Assembly (NCBI GenBank): GCA_016790285.1
Contig: JAEUPJ010000039.1
Coordinates: forward strand, 1-64,000
From: Roseateles sp.
Lineage (GTDB): Bacteria > Pseudomonadota > Gammaproteobacteria > Burkholderiales > Burkholderiaceae_C
Direction: 5' to 3'
DNA length: 64,000 nucleotides
In this document: in pieces, positions 1-11,254 of the stretch
How the letters are laid out: every line of letters starts with the position of its first letter
How positions within the stretch are numbered: the stretch's first letter is position 1
Translations under genes and position numbers: made by a program
The notes under the pieces: generated by a model
Databases searched by the model: none
The model's input: only the letters and a program-made list of their open reading frames with translations
Told to the model about the DNA's origin: nothing

Positions 1-161
1 CCGGGCGGGAAGATGCCGTCGGTCGCATCGCCCGAATTCGAGCTCACCGTGGCGCCGAACACGACCGTCACCGGCACTGCGTCTGCACTGCCGGGCCCCA
101 TGGTCAGGCCCAGGCCGGCCAGCAGCGCGATCGCCATCGCACTCCGAGTCTTGGCAGTCAT
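1..161 (-). CDS. Exported protein, N-terminal part only (possible PEP-CTERM protein)
   Basis: The reverse strand reads ATG at 161 and stays open to the window edge (53 residues, 3' end missing). A strong ribosome binding site (AAGGAGG) lies about 7 bases upstream of the ATG. The product starts with a short basic segment (MTAKTRS), a hydrophobic core of about 18 residues and an Ala-rich cleavage region (GSADA-VP), so it is a signal peptide followed by a beta-rich start (VPVTVVFGATVSS). PEP-CTERM proteins often begin like this after cleavage, and several others lie in this window, but the diagnostic C-terminus is outside. The gene diverges from parE. Function unknown. Confidence 0.7.
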   Translation of the reverse strand, partial: MTAKTRSAMAIALLAGLGLTMGPGSADAVPVTVVFGATVSSNSGDATDGIFPP

Positions 162-364
162 CGCCGTCCTCCTTGGCCGCATGGTGAAGCACGAGCGCGC
201 GATCGACCGCGGCCCATCGTCGCGCCCACCTACCGTAGTCCACGGCCGCGCGGCCGGCACCCCCTCAGCAGGGGGTGTGCAACCGCCTGCCGTGCTGCGC
301 TGGTTGCGTCCGGCGCGCGGCCTGCCGACGGGTCTGCCAGACCCGCCGCCTAGAATCCGCCGCC

Positions 365-2337
<1,973 letters not shown>

Positions 2338-2338
<1 letters not shown>

Positions 2339-3369
2339 TGCACACCATCTACAACGCCGAGCACGGCGCCCACGCGGCGACGCACGAGTTCTTCCGTGGG
2401 CGGCTGGTGCCAGCCTTCGAGGTGCCGGCGCGGGCGGACTACATCCTGCAGGCCCTGCAGGCAGCCCGGCTGGGCGACCTGCGGGCGCCGGTGGACCACG
2501 GCCGCGCGCCGCTGGAGCGGGTGCATGCCGCGCGCTACCTGCGCTTCATCGAGGGGGCGCATGCCGAGTGGCGGGCGCTGGGCGGGGAGGGCGACGCCTT
2601 CCCGGCCGTCTGGCCGGTGCGCAGCCTGCGCAGCGACGTCGAGCCTGCGAGCTTTGCCGCGCGCATGGGCCTGTATTCCATGGACAGCGGCACGCCGCTG
2701 ACCGCGGGCAGCTGGTCGGCGGCCTATGCCGGCGCGCAGGCGTCGCTGACGGCGCTGGACCTGGTGCTGGCCGGCCAGCGCGCCGCCTACTGCCTCACGC
2801 GCCCGCCGGGGCACCACGCGGGGGCCGACTTCTTTGGCGGCTACTGCTTCATCAACAACGCCGCCGTCGCCGCGCAGGCCGCGCGCGATGCGGGCCTGGC
2901 CCGCGTGGCCATCCTCGACGTGGACTACCACCACGGCAACGGCACCCAGGCCATCTTCTACGACCGAGCCGACGTCTTCTACGCCAGCGTCCACGGCGAC
3001 CCGCAGACCGAATTCCCGTTCTTCCTCGGCCATGCCGACGAGACCGGCGCCGGGGCGGGGCAGGGCTTCAATGCCAATTTCCCGCTGCCGGTGGGCGTGG
3101 CCAACGACGACTGGTTCGCCGCGCTGGAGCAGGCGCTGGCGCGGCTCACGGCGTTCCGGCCGGAGCTGCTCATCGTCTCGCTGGGCGTCGACACCTATGG
3201 CGGCGACCCGATCTCGCACTTCAAGCTCGACGAGCCCGAGTTCCGCCGCCTGGGCGCGCGCCTGGCCGCCTTCGGCGCGCCGACGCTCTTCCTGCAGGAA
3301 GGCGGTTATGCCACGGAGGCCATCGGCCGCAACGTGGTGGCCGTGCTGACCGGCTTCGAGGGCGCATGA
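2338..3369 (+). CDS. Histone deacetylase-family amidohydrolase (acetylpolyamine deacetylase-like)
   Basis: Zinc-dependent deacetylase of the arginase/HDAC fold, 343 residues. In bacteria such enzymes mostly deacetylate acetylpolyamines or acetyl-lysine. Visible signatures are the tandem active-site histidines in RPPGHHA (about 159-160), the metal-binding DVDYHHGNGTQ (about 194-204) and the terminal glycine loop QEGGYA. Start ATG is fused to the parE stop (TGATG) and the end overlaps the next gene by 4 bases, so translation is probably coupled. The exact substrate cannot be read from sequence. Lying beside a GNAT acetyltransferase, it could form an acetylation/deacetylation pair, which is inference only. 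Confidence 0.9.
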
Positions 3370-3890
3370 CGCTGCGCCTGCGCCCGACGATGCTGTCCGA
3401 CCTGGACTGGGTGGTCTCGGTCGAGCGCGACGGCGCGAACCTGCCCTTCATCACGCCCTGGGAGCGCCCCCAGCACGAAGGCGCCATCCGCTTCCCCGAC
3501 TCGCGCCACTTCATCGTGGAGGAGGGCGACCGGCTGGAGCGGGCGGGATTCGCCATCCTGCAGGGCTGCCGCAACCCGAACGGCTCGGTCGAGCTCAAGC
3601 GGCTCGTCCTGCAGTCCAAGGGCCGGGGGCTGGGCCGTGCTGCCGTGCGCCAGCTCAAGGCCCTGGCCTTCACCCAGATCAAGGCGCACCGTTTCTGGCT
3701 GGACGTGAAGGGCCTGAACACCCGGGCCTACAAGCTCTACGAGAGCGAAGGCTTTGTCGAGGAGGGGCGGCTGCGCGAGAGCGTGCGCGTGACCATCGAC
3801 GGCGCCGACGGCTACGACAGCCTCATCGTGATGTCGCTGCTGGACCGCGAATACCAGGCCCGCGTGGCGCTGGGGCAGGAGGCCGTGTGA
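3366..3890 (+). CDS. GNAT-family N-acetyltransferase
   Basis: A 174-residue single-domain acetyltransferase of the GNAT fold. It opens with the usual beta-alpha segment (LRLRPTMLSDLDWVVSVE), has the acetyl-CoA binding loop in the middle (SKGRGLGRAAVRQLKALAF, the QxxGxG/A-type loop) and the classic end NTRAYKLYESEGFVEEG. The start ATG overlaps the previous stop by 4 bases (ATGA) and its own stop overlaps the next GTG start. Substrate unknown: RimJ/RimL-like ribosomal N-terminal acetylation or small-molecule acetylation are both possible. Confidence 0.9.
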   Translation: MTLRLRPTMLSDLDWVVSVERDGANLPFITPWERPQHEGAIRFPDSRHFIVEEGDRLERAGFAILQGCRNPNGSVELKRLVLQSKGRGLGRAAVRQLKALAFTQIKAHRFWLDVKGLNTRAYKLYESEGFVEEGRLRESVRVTIDGADGYDSLIVMSLLDREYQARVALGQEAV

Positions 3891-4546
3891 AGCGCCTGCT
3901 GCTGCCGCTGCTGATCCTGCTGGTGCCCGCCGCGGCGCAGGCCGAGCTCTGGGGCTATGTGGACGCCGCCGGCATGGCGCACTTCGCGCCGCGCCGCATC
4001 GACGCCCGCTACGCCCCCGTGCTGGGCGGCGCCGGGGCCCTGCGGGTGCCCGGCAAGACGGATGGCGGCGCCAACCTGCTGGCCTGGCTGGAGATCGCCC
4101 CCGAGGTGAAGGCCGTGCAGCCCTTCGTGCGAGAGGCCGCTGCCGCGCACGGTGTGGACGCGGAGCTGCTCAAGGCCATCATCGCGGTCGAGTCCGGCTA
4201 CCAGGCCGGCGCCGTGTCCCCGCGCGGCGCTCTTGGCCTCATGCAGATCACCCCTGAAACCGCCAGCCGCTATGCGACTCCCGGCGACGCGGCGCGCCTG
4301 GCCGAGCCGCGCATCAACATCCACACCGGCGCGCGCATGCTGGCCGACCTGATGCGCCGCTTCGGGCGCATCGACGCCGCCCTGGCCGCCTGGAACGCGG
4401 GCGAGGGCGCCGTGCGCCGCGCCGGCAACCGTGTGCCCGACATCGACGAAACCCAGGCCCATGTGCATCTCGTGCTCGAGCTGTACTGGGCCCTGCTGCA
4501 GCAAAGCCAGCCGGCTCGCGCGCAGCGTTTGACCTTGCATCCATGA
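3887..4546 (+). CDS. Lytic transglycosylase (SLT domain) with N-terminal DUF4124-like segment
   Basis: Periplasmic murein hydrolase of the Slt/MltE type that cleaves peptidoglycan glycan strands. 219 residues. Signal peptide [19 protein letters not shown], then a DUF4124-like strand motif ([16 protein letters not shown]), then the SLT domain with the catalytic Glu in IIAVESGYQ, followed by [16 protein letters not shown] and [12 protein letters not shown]. Translation starts at GTG 3887, which overlaps the GNAT stop, and the stop overlaps the parC ATG (ATGA), so it is part of the parE-parC run. An SLT gene beside parC fits a housekeeping cell-wall role. Confidence 0.92.
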   Translation: MKRLLLPLLILLVPAAAQAELWGYVDAAGMAHFAPRRIDARYAPVLGGAGALRVPGKTDGGANLLAWLEIAPEVKAVQPFVREAAAAHGVDAELLKAIIAVESGYQAGAVSPRGALGLMQITPETASRYATPGDAARLAEPRINIHTGARMLADLMRRFGRIDAALAAWNAGEGAVRRAGNRVPDIDETQAHVHLVLELYWALLQQSQPARAQRLTLHP

Positions 4547-6870
4547 GCTCCCAGACCACCATCGATTTCAACGCCCCGACCGAGGGCGACGGCGGCAACG
4601 CGCTGACCCTGGCCGCCTATGCCCAGCAGGCCTATCTCGAATACGCGCTCAGCGTCGTGAAGGGCCGCGCGCTGCCGTCCTATGCCGACGGGCAAAAGCC
4701 CGTGCAGCGCCGCATCCTGTACGCGATGAAGCTGCTGGGCCTGGGCTGGAGCGGCAATTCCGGCGCCAAGCCCGTGAAGGGCGCCAAGGTCGTGGGCGAC
4801 GTGCTCGGTGACTTTCACCCCCACGGCGACCAGTCCGTCTACGACGCGCTGGTGCGCATGGCGCAGGATTTCTCCCTGCGCTACCCGCTGATCGACGGCC
4901 ACGGCAACTTCGGCAGCCGTGACGGCGACGGTGCCGCGGCGATGCGATACACCGAAGCGCGCCTGTCTCCGATCGCCCGGCTGCTGCTGGACGAGATCGA
5001 TGAAGACACGGTGGACTTCCGGGCCAACTACGACGGCCGCCTGCAGGAGCCGGTGGAGCTGCCCGCACGGCTGCCGTTCGCGCTGCTCAACGGCGCCAGC
5101 GGCATCGCCGTGGGCCTGGCCACCGAGATCCCGAGCCACAACCTGCGCGAGGTCGCTGCGGCCGCCGTGGCGCTGCTCAAGGACGACAAGCTCAGCGACG
5201 ACGCGCTGTTCGACCTGGTGCCCGGGCCGGACTTCCCCGGCGGCGGCCAGCTCATCAGCGCGCCGGAGGAGATCCGCGCGGCCTACGTGTCCGGTCGTGG
5301 CAGCCTCAAGCTGCGCGCCCGCTGGAAGATCGAGGACCTGGCGCGCGGCCAGTGGCAGCTCGTCGTCACCGAGCTGCCCCACGGCACCAGCGCGCAGAAG
5401 GTGCTGGAGGAGATCGAGGAGCTGTCCAACCCCAAGGTCAAGGCCGGCAAGAAGACGCTGAGCGCCGACCAGCTGCAGCTCAAGGCCAGCCTGCTGGCCG
5501 TGCTGGACGGCGTGCGCGACGAGTCCAGCAAGGACGCGGCCGTGCGCATCGTCTTCGAGCCCAAGAGCCGCACGGTGGAGCAGCAGGACCTCATCAACAC
5601 GCTGCTCGCCCACACCAGCCTGGAGAGCAGCGCCTCGGTCAACCTGACCATGATCGGCGCCGACGGCCGGCCCACGCAGAAGAGCCTGCGCGAGGTGCTG
5701 ACCGAGTGGGTGGGCTTCCGGCAGACGACGGTGCGCCGCCGCACCGAGCACCGCCTGGCGCACGTCAACGACCGCATCCACATCCTCGAAGGCCGGCAGC
5801 TCGTGCTGCTGAACATCGACGAGGTGATCCGCATCATCCGCGAGTCGGACGAGCCCAAGGCGGCGCTCATTGCCCGCTTCAACCTCAGCGACCGCCAAGC
5901 CGAGGACATCCTCGAGATCCGGCTGCGCCAGCTCGCGCGGCTGGAAGCCATCAAGATCGAGCAGGAGCTCAGCAAGCTGCGCGACGAGCGCGCCAAGCTG
6001 GAAGACATCCTCAGCTCGCCGGCCGCCCTGCGCCGCACCGTCATCAAGGAGATCGAGGCCGACGCCAAGCAGTACGGCGACGACCGCCGCACCCTCATCC
6101 AGGCCGAGAAGCGCGTCGTGGCCGAGGTCAAGATCGTCGACGAGCCCGTCACCGTCATCGTCAGCCAGAAGGGTTGGGTGCGCGCACTCAAGGGCCACGA
6201 GGTGGACGTGGCGGCCCAGACCTTCAAGGCGGGCGACGCGCTTTGGGGGCACTTCCGCTGCCGCAGCGTCGACCCGCTCATCGTCGTCGGGAGCAACGGC
6301 CGCGTGTACTCTGTGCCGGTGTCGGCCCTGCCGGGAGGCCGCGGTGACGGCCAGCCCATCACCACGCTCATCGAGCTGGAGAGCGGCTCGCAGATCGCCC
6401 ACTACGTGGCCGGCGCGCCCGCGCAGCGGCTCGTGTTCGCGGGGTCGACCGGCTATGGGTTCGTGGCCCAGATCGGCGACCTGGTCGGCCGCCAGAAGGC
6501 GGGCAAGACCTTCCTGGCCCTCGACGAGGGCGAGCAGCCCCTGCTGGCGGCGGTGCCGGCAGGCGACGTCGCGCTGCAGCTCGGCGTGCTCAGCGCGCAG
6601 GGGCGTCTGCTGACCTTCCCGCTGGACGAACTCAAGCACCAGCCCAAGGGCGGCAAGGGCCTCATGCTGATGGACCTGGAGGCCAAGGACACCGTGGCAT
6701 CGGTGGCCTGCTTCACCACGCAGCTCAAGGTGCAGGGCAGCGGCCGGGGCGGCAAGCCCAGGGAAGAGCTCTTGAGGAACCAGTCCCTGGCCGCACACGC
6801 CGGGAAGCGGGCGCGCAAGGGCAAGGCGGTCGAAGGCCTGCAGAAGGTGGCCAGCCTGGCCGTCGACTGA
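4543..6870 (+). CDS. parC: DNA topoisomerase IV subunit A (ParC)
   Basis: Breakage-reunion subunit of topoisomerase IV. 775 residues, typical for ParC. The winged-helix domain and catalytic Tyr lie in [16 protein letters not shown], and the quinolone-resistance region includes [20 protein letters not shown]. The tower and coiled coil are in the middle. The C-terminal part carries a degenerate set of beta-pinwheel blades (for example [12 protein letters not shown] and [19 protein letters not shown]). Start ATG overlaps the preceding lytic transglycosylase stop. Last gene of the run; the roughly 200 bases that follow show no convincing U-tract terminator. Confidence 0.97.
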   Translation: MSSQTTIDFNAPTEGDGGNALTLAAYAQQAYLEYALSVVKGRALPSYADGQKPVQRRILYAMKLLGLGWSGNSGAKPVKGAKVVGDVLGDFHPHGDQSVYDALVRMAQDFSLRYPLIDGHGNFGSRDGDGAAAMRYTEARLSPIARLLLDEIDEDTVDFRANYDGRLQEPVELPARLPFALLNGASGIAVGLATEIPSHNLREVAAAAVALLKDDKLSDDALFDLVPGPDFPGGGQLISAPEEIRAAYVSGRGSLKLRARWKIEDLARGQWQLVVTELPHGTSAQKVLEEIEELSNPKVKAGKKTLSADQLQLKASLLAVLDGVRDESSKDAAVRIVFEPKSRTVEQQDLINTLLAHTSLESSASVNLTMIGADGRPTQKSLREVLTEWVGFRQTTVRRRTEHRLAHVNDRIHILEGRQLVLLNIDEVIRIIRESDEPKAALIARFNLSDRQAEDILEIRLRQLARLEAIKIEQELSKLRDERAKLEDILSSPAALRRTVIKEIEADAKQYGDDRRTLIQAEKRVVAEVKIVDEPVTVIVSQKGWVRALKGHEVDVAAQTFKAGDALWGHFRCRSVDPLIVVGSNGRVYSVPVSALPGGRGDGQPITTLIELESGSQIAHYVAGAPAQRLVFAGSTGYGFVAQIGDLVGRQKAGKTFLALDEGEQPLLAAVPAGDVALQLGVLSAQGRLLTFPLDELKHQPKGGKGLMLMDLEAKDTVASVACFTTQLKVQGSGRGGKPREELLRNQSLAAHAGKRARKGKAVEGLQKVASLAVD

Positions 6871-7045
6871 CCGGAATGACGCTCGGCAGATGTGTCAGGT
6901 CTGCCCGACCTTGGCGCAGTTCTGACAATGTCGTCGGTTCACTTACATGCCGCTACACAATTGGTGGGAACCCTCCCTAATGCGAAGGGGGTCACAGGGG
7001 TTTGCGAGAGTTCGCTGCACCGCACAATGAAATTTGGCGGTTGTG

Positions 7046-7058
7046 CTTGACCGTCAAG
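7046..7058. promoter_or_regulatory. 13-base perfect dyad in the leader of the PEP-CTERM gene
   Basis: CTTGAC-C-GTCAAG is a perfect inverted repeat with one central base, ending 2 bases before the AGGAG ribosome binding site of the gene at 7074. It could be a regulator site or a short leader hairpin. It also contains TTGACC, but no -10 box fits downstream before the start codon, so it is probably not a -35 element. No bound factor can be named. Confidence 0.35.
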
Positions 7059-7073
7059 TCAGGAGCTACGCAA

Positions 7074-7568
7074 ATGAAGTTGAAATCCATCGCCGCCGCC
7101 TCCGTGGTGGCACTCACCGCGCTGAGCAGCCATGCTGCCAGCACGGATTGGGGGCAGCATGATCTGCTCGAAAGCGCTCTCGGCCTGTCGGCCGGCGGCG
7201 TGATCTTCGACACTTTCTCGTTCTCGTTGGGCGCACAGTCCAGCGTGGCGAGCAGTGTCAGTTCCCTCGGCGCCATCGGCGCAGGCACCTACAGCCTGTT
7301 CTCGGTGGGCGGCGACGGCCTTGTCGGCACCTCCGACGACCAGGGCTTCGGCGCCTGGACGTTCGCAGGCGCTCCAACGGTTCACACCGTCTCCCTGGCC
7401 GCCGGCAACTACTACTACTCGGTGTTCGGTGTCGCCAACGGCGCTGCCGCGTACTCGATCAACTCCGCCGCGTCCGCCGCGCCGGTGCCGGAACCCGAGA
7501 CCTACGCCCTGCTGGCCGCCGGCCTGGGCATGGTTGGTTTCATCGCTTCGCGTCGCCGCCGCGATTGA
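7074..7568 (+). CDS. PEP-CTERM sorting-domain protein
   Basis: Exported 164-residue protein. ATG at 7074 is chosen because AGGAG (7061-7065) precedes it by 8 bases and the product then begins with a clean signal peptide (MKLKSIAAASVVALTALSSHAA). The body is low-complexity, rich in Ser, Gly and Ala, with FDTFSFSLG near residue 45, resembling the FxDxF group of PEP-CTERM proteins. The end is a canonical sorting signal: APVPEPETYA, a hydrophobic helix, then SRRRRD. Exosortase would cut and attach or release it at the envelope; no exosortase is in this window. Monocistronic, with a strong terminator after it. Confidence 0.9.
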   Translation: MKLKSIAAASVVALTALSSHAASTDWGQHDLLESALGLSAGGVIFDTFSFSLGAQSSVASSVSSLGAIGAGTYSLFSVGGDGLVGTSDDQGFGAWTFAGAPTVHTVSLAAGNYYYSVFGVANGAAAYSINSAASAAPVPEPETYALLAAGLGMVGFIASRRRRD

Positions 7569-7608
7569 GCTGCACGGATCGGGGCGGCGGAGCCGTCCTG
7601 ATCTTGCA

Positions 7609-7640
7609 GGCCCCGGTGCCGAAAGGTGCCGGGGCCTTTT
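7609..7640 (+). terminator. Rho-independent terminator after the PEP-CTERM gene
   Basis: A 12-base-pair stem (two G-U pairs) starting GGCCCCGGTGCC, closed by a GAAA tetraloop and followed by TTTT. It lies between convergent genes and ends 5 bases before the stop codon of the leftward lipoprotein gene. The rightward strand has the U-tract, so it serves the PEP-CTERM gene. Confidence 0.9.
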
Positions 7641-7645
7641 GCATT

Positions 7646-8140
7646 TCAGTCGTCCATGCCAGGCAAAAGGCTGGGAAACACCATGCTCTGCGTTGTGCGC
7701 ACGACGACACCGTCCTTGAAGTGAACGTTGAAGCGCATGCCGTAGCCGGTCTGGTCGGGCTCGATGGTCCAGTCCCAGACGTCTTCGCCGCTGTTGCGGA
7801 AGAACACGCGGCTGCGCTCACGGCCCAGCAGGCGGCTGACCTGCTCGGGCGTCATGCCGGGCACCACGCGCGCCCGGCCGGCCGGCGAGAGGCCGTCGAC
7901 CACGGACACCAGCCGCCCGTCGGCCGATAGCCTCACCATCCAGGCGTGGCGCCCCATGGGCTGGGTCGTGTACTCCAGTGTGCGCCCGCCGTCGGCGTCG
8001 GGCCAGACGCGCCCCGGGGCGCCGTACAGGGCCACCACGTCCGCCTCGCGGCTGCTGCCGGGCTGCAGGCGTGCATCGCGGTCGGGCGTTGCGCAGCCGG
8101 CCAGCAGCGTGAAGCAAAGGGCGAGGGCGGTCAGGCGCAT
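7646..8140 (-). CDS. Lipoprotein with SmpA/BamE-like fold
   Basis: 164-residue predicted lipoprotein. The signal peptide ends in a lipobox (TLLAGC, Cys at about residue 15). The mature part has two weakly repeated halves, each with a short helix-turn resembling the SmpA/OmlA/BamE motif: PGSSREADVVALYGAPGRVW and PGMTPEQVSRLLGRERSRVF, followed by WDWTIEP and MRFNVHFKDGVV strands. A two-copy arrangement is unlike BamE itself, so it is more likely a BamE-fold paralogue than the assembly factor. Its start is 6 bases from the pyrD stop, so the two may be co-transcribed. Confidence 0.8.
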   Translation of the reverse strand: MRLTALALCFTLLAGCATPDRDARLQPGSSREADVVALYGAPGRVWPDADGGRTLEYTTQPMGRHAWMVRLSADGRLVSVVDGLSPAGRARVVPGMTPEQVSRLLGRERSRVFFRNSGEDVWDWTIEPDQTGYGMRFNVHFKDGVVVRTTQSMVFPSLLPGMDD

Positions 8141-8146
8141 GGGGTT

Positions 8147-9187
8147 TCAACGTCGGGCCAGGGCCCTCGCGCAGTCGCTCACGAGGGCCGGGCCCTGGTA
8201 GATGAGGCCGGTGTACACCTGCACAAGGTCGGCGCCGGCGTCGATCTTGGCGCGGGCGTCCGCGCCGCTCATCACGCCGCCCACGCCGATGATGGGGTAG
8301 CCCGCCGGCAGCGCGGCGCGCAGCAGCCGGATCACGCGGTTGCTCGCCTCGAACACAGGTGCGCCCGAGAGGCCGCCGGTCTCGTCGGCATGCGCCAGGC
8401 CCTGCACCTTGTCGCGGGCAATGGTGGTGTTGGTGGCGATGACGCCGTCGATGCCGTTGGCCGTCAGCGTGCGGGCGATGACGGCGACCTGGTCTTCTTC
8501 GAGGTCGGGGGCGATCTTCACGAACATCGGCACGCGGCGTCCGCCCTGCGCGTCCAGCTGCTGCTTGCGCGCCTGCAGCACGCCCAGCAGCGCGTCCAGG
8601 GCTTCGTCGCTTTGCAGGGCGCGCAGGTTCTTGGTGTTGGGGCTGGAGATGTTGACGGTGATGTAGTCGGCATGCGGGTGCACACCGGTCAGGCCCAGGA
8701 GGTAGTCGTCCGCGGCGTTCTCGATGGGCGTGGCGGCGTTCTTGCCGATGTTCAGGCCCAGGATGCCGCCGGCCTTGCGGAAGCTGTGGGCCCGCTGCAC
8801 GTTGGCCAGGAAGCTCTGCAGGCCTTCGTTGTTGAAGCCCAGCCGGTTGATGAGGGCCCGCGCCTCGGGCAGGCGGAACATGCGCGGCTTGTCGTTGCCC
8901 GGCTGGCCCTTGGGGGTCACGGTGCCCACCTCGATGAAGCCGAAGCCCATGGCGCCCAGGCCGTCGATGCAGCGGCCGTTCTTGTCCAGCCCTGCTGCCA
9001 GGCCCACGCGGTTGGGGAAGCGCAGGCCGGCCACCGTCACCGGGTCGCTCACGCGTTCACCGCACCAAAGCAGCTGGGCCGGGGTGTTCTGCAGCCTGGC
9101 GATGCTGCCCAGGGTCAGTTCGTGGGCCTGCTCGGGGTCCAGGCCGAAGAGGAAGGGGCGGGTGAGGGCGTAGGGGATCAGCGGCAT
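8147..9187 (-). CDS. pyrD: Dihydroorotate dehydrogenase (quinone), class 2
   Basis: Membrane-associated FMN enzyme oxidising dihydroorotate to orotate with quinone, fourth step of pyrimidine synthesis. 346 residues, normal for class 2. Signatures are the N-terminal membrane-binding helices ([19 protein letters not shown]), [26 protein letters not shown], the catalytic-Ser region [20 protein letters not shown] and [12 protein letters not shown]. First gene of a short leftward pair with the lipoprotein gene. Confidence 0.96.
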   Translation of the reverse strand: MPLIPYALTRPFLFGLDPEQAHELTLGSIARLQNTPAQLLWCGERVSDPVTVAGLRFPNRVGLAAGLDKNGRCIDGLGAMGFGFIEVGTVTPKGQPGNDKPRMFRLPEARALINRLGFNNEGLQSFLANVQRAHSFRKAGGILGLNIGKNAATPIENAADDYLLGLTGVHPHADYITVNISSPNTKNLRALQSDEALDALLGVLQARKQQLDAQGGRRVPMFVKIAPDLEEDQVAVIARTLTANGIDGVIATNTTIARDKVQGLAHADETGGLSGAPVFEASNRVIRLLRAALPAGYPIIGVGGVMSGADARAKIDAGADLVQVYTGLIYQGPALVSDCARALARR

Positions 9188-9241
9188 AGCCCGCGATTCT
9201 CTCAGGGCGCTTTGGGCCTCAGTTTGGCCCTGAGTTTGGTT

Positions 9242-10189
9242 CTAAGGCGCTGGGCGGTCCCAGGGCGGCACGTCGCCCATCTCCTCGAGCATGAAGTCGA
9301 TCAGTGCGCGCACCTTGGGGGTCGGGTGGCGGCTGGGCAGGTAGACGGCATAGAGCGTGTCGGCGTCCGCCAGGCCGCCCACCGGTTGCCAATCGGGCAG
9401 CAGCGCGCGCAGCCGGCCGGCGCGCAGGTCGGGCCCCACCGCGTAGGTGGGCAGCACCGCCAGCCCCATGCCGGCCAGGGCGGCCACGCGCAGGGACTCG
9501 CTGCTGTTGGCCGTCAGCCCGCTCTCGAAGCGCAGCGCGCCGCGGGTCTCCACCGCCGCCTCGCCCAGCTCGGGGTGCCGAAAGCGCCAGCGGTCGGGCG
9601 ACTGCAGGTAGCCAAACCGCAGGCACCGGTGCGTGGCGAGGTCGGCCACCGCCTGCGGCTCGCCGTGCGCGGCAAGGTAGGCGGGCGAGGCGCACAGCAC
9701 GAAGCGGATGCTCGCCAGCCGCCGTGCGACGAGCCCGTCCGAGGGCCGGGCGGTCAGGCGCAGCACCACGTCGAAGCCCTCCTCGGCCAGGTCCACGTAG
9801 CGGTCGTTGAGCCCCAGCACCACGTCCAGCTGCGGGTGGCGCGCGCAAAACGCCGCCAGCAGCGCCGTGAACTGCAGGTTGCCGAAGGCGGTGGAGACCG
9901 ACATGCGCAGCACGCCGCGGGGCTCGTCGCGGCGGCCGGCGAGCTCGGTCTCCAGCGCCGTGGATTCGTCCAGCAGGCGCAGCGCGTGCTCATACACCGT
10001 GCGGCCCTCGGCGGTGGGGCTGACGCTTCGGGTCGTGCGGTGCAGCAGCCGCGTGCCGAGCTGGTCTTCCAGGCGCACCACCTGTTTGCTGACGGCGGAC
10101 TTGGTGGTGCCCAGCAGCCGGGCGGCGCCCGAGAAGCCCCGGGCGTCGACGACGCGGGCGAAGGCGTGGAGGTCTTCAAGGCGGCCCAT
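9242..10189 (-). CDS. LysR-family transcriptional regulator
   Basis: 315-residue LTTR. ATG at 10189 is chosen because the winged HTH then starts normally (MGRLEDLHAFARVVDARGFSGAARLLGTTKSAVSKQV). The effector domain carries the CrgA-like hallmark LNDRYVDLAEEGFDVVLR. It is divergent from the EamA transporter at 10296 with about 106 bases between, the usual layout for an LTTR and its target, so control of that transporter is likely. Inducer unknown. Confidence 0.93.
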   Translation of the reverse strand: MGRLEDLHAFARVVDARGFSGAARLLGTTKSAVSKQVVRLEDQLGTRLLHRTTRSVSPTAEGRTVYEHALRLLDESTALETELAGRRDEPRGVLRMSVSTAFGNLQFTALLAAFCARHPQLDVVLGLNDRYVDLAEEGFDVVLRLTARPSDGLVARRLASIRFVLCASPAYLAAHGEPQAVADLATHRCLRFGYLQSPDRWRFRHPELGEAAVETRGALRFESGLTANSSESLRVAALAGMGLAVLPTYAVGPDLRAGRLRALLPDWQPVGGLADADTLYAVYLPSRHPTPKVRALIDFMLEEMGDVPPWDRPAP

Positions 10190-10295
10190 GGTGATCGTGC
10201 TCCGTTTGGAAACGCTGAATCGACTTTGTGGTGGATTGTGTCCTGTATGGGTCATTTCTAGAGTGGCTTCCTCGTTGCACCCCTCAGGAGCCGTC

Positions 10296-11222
10296 ATGTC
10301 CACCACCACCTTGCCAGCCTGCGCTGCGCAGTCCTTTCGCCCGGGCCTGGCCGTGCGATTGATGGCCGCCCTGGCGGCGTCCAGCCTGCCGCTGCTGTTC
10401 ATCGTGCTGTGGAGCAGCGGCTACGTGGCCGGCAAGCTCGCGCTGCCGCACACCGGGCCGCTCACGCTGCTGACGCTGCGCTTCGGGCTGGCGGCGGTGG
10501 CGCTCATCGCGGTGGCGTTGGCGACCGGCGCCCCTTGGCCGCACCGGGCGCGGGCCTGGGGGCATCTCGCCGTGGTGGGGCTGCTGATGCAGGTGCTGCA
10601 TTTCTCGTGCGTCTACTTCGCGCTGCAGTGGGGCCTGAGCGCGGGTGTGGCCGGGTTGATGATCGGCCTGATGCCGCTGGCCACGGCACTGGGTGCGCAC
10701 CTGTGGCTGGCCGAGCGCGTCGGCGTGGTGCAGATGCTTGGCCTGCTGGGCGGCCTGGCCGGGGTGGGCCTCGTGATGGCGGACAAGCCGCTCGCCGGTG
10801 CCTGGCCGGCCTATGCCGCTGCCGGCATGGGGCTGCTGGGCCTGGTGGCCGGCACGCTCTACCAGAAGCGCTTTTGCGCCCACATGGACCTGCGCAGTGG
10901 CGCCGGCGTGCAGATGGCGGTGTCGGCACTCGCGGTGGCGCTGCTCGCCGGCCCGCTGGAGGGCTTCGCGGTCGACTGGCAGCCGGAGTTCGTCGGCGCC
11001 TGGCTGTGGCTCGGGCTCGTGAACTCCATCGGCGCGTTCAGCCTGATGTTCATCATGATCCGGCGTGGCCAGGCGGGGCAGGTCGCGCGGCTGTTCTTCC
11101 TCATCCCGGGGGTGTCGGCGCTGATGGGTTTCGTGCTGCTGGGCGAGCGGCTGGAGCCGCTGGCGCTGGCCGGGTTCGGCCTTTCGGCACTCGCCGTGTG
11201 CCTGGCGGCCGGGAAGCGGTGA
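10296..11222 (+). CDS. EamA/DMT-family transporter
   Basis: 308-residue inner-membrane protein of the drug/metabolite transporter superfamily, with about ten hydrophobic segments in two EamA repeats (the first around LFIVLWSSGYVAGKLALPHTGPLTLLTLR, the second ending in LLGERLEPLALAGFGLSALAVCLA, described here as positions about 25-50 and 275-305). The ATG is preceded by AGGAG at 10286-10290. Divergent from the LysR gene, its probable regulator. Substrate cannot be predicted; relatives export amino acids or other small metabolites. Confidence 0.92.
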   Translation: MSTTTLPACAAQSFRPGLAVRLMAALAASSLPLLFIVLWSSGYVAGKLALPHTGPLTLLTLRFGLAAVALIAVALATGAPWPHRARAWGHLAVVGLLMQVLHFSCVYFALQWGLSAGVAGLMIGLMPLATALGAHLWLAERVGVVQMLGLLGGLAGVGLVMADKPLAGAWPAYAAAGMGLLGLVAGTLYQKRFCAHMDLRSGAGVQMAVSALAVALLAGPLEGFAVDWQPEFVGAWLWLGLVNSIGAFSLMFIMIRRGQAGQVARLFFLIPGVSALMGFVLLGERLEPLALAGFGLSALAVCLAAGKR

Positions 11223-11254
11223 AAATCGAGGGCTTCACCCGGGAGCCCGACCAC

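Noticed and set aside
4270-6798. An 842-codon open frame on the minus strand across parC
   Set aside because: Antisense shadow of parC. It has no start context and no recognisable domain, and the plus strand is clearly parC.
9190-9240. CTCAGGGC ... GCCCTGAG repeats between pyrD and the LysR gene
   Set aside because: The loop is long and the alternative short stem lacks a T-tract; too weak to list.
7946-10261. A 771-codon plus-strand frame over pyrD and the LysR gene
   Set aside because: It overlaps two well-supported minus-strand genes completely and its translation is Gln/His/Val/Gly-rich without domains.
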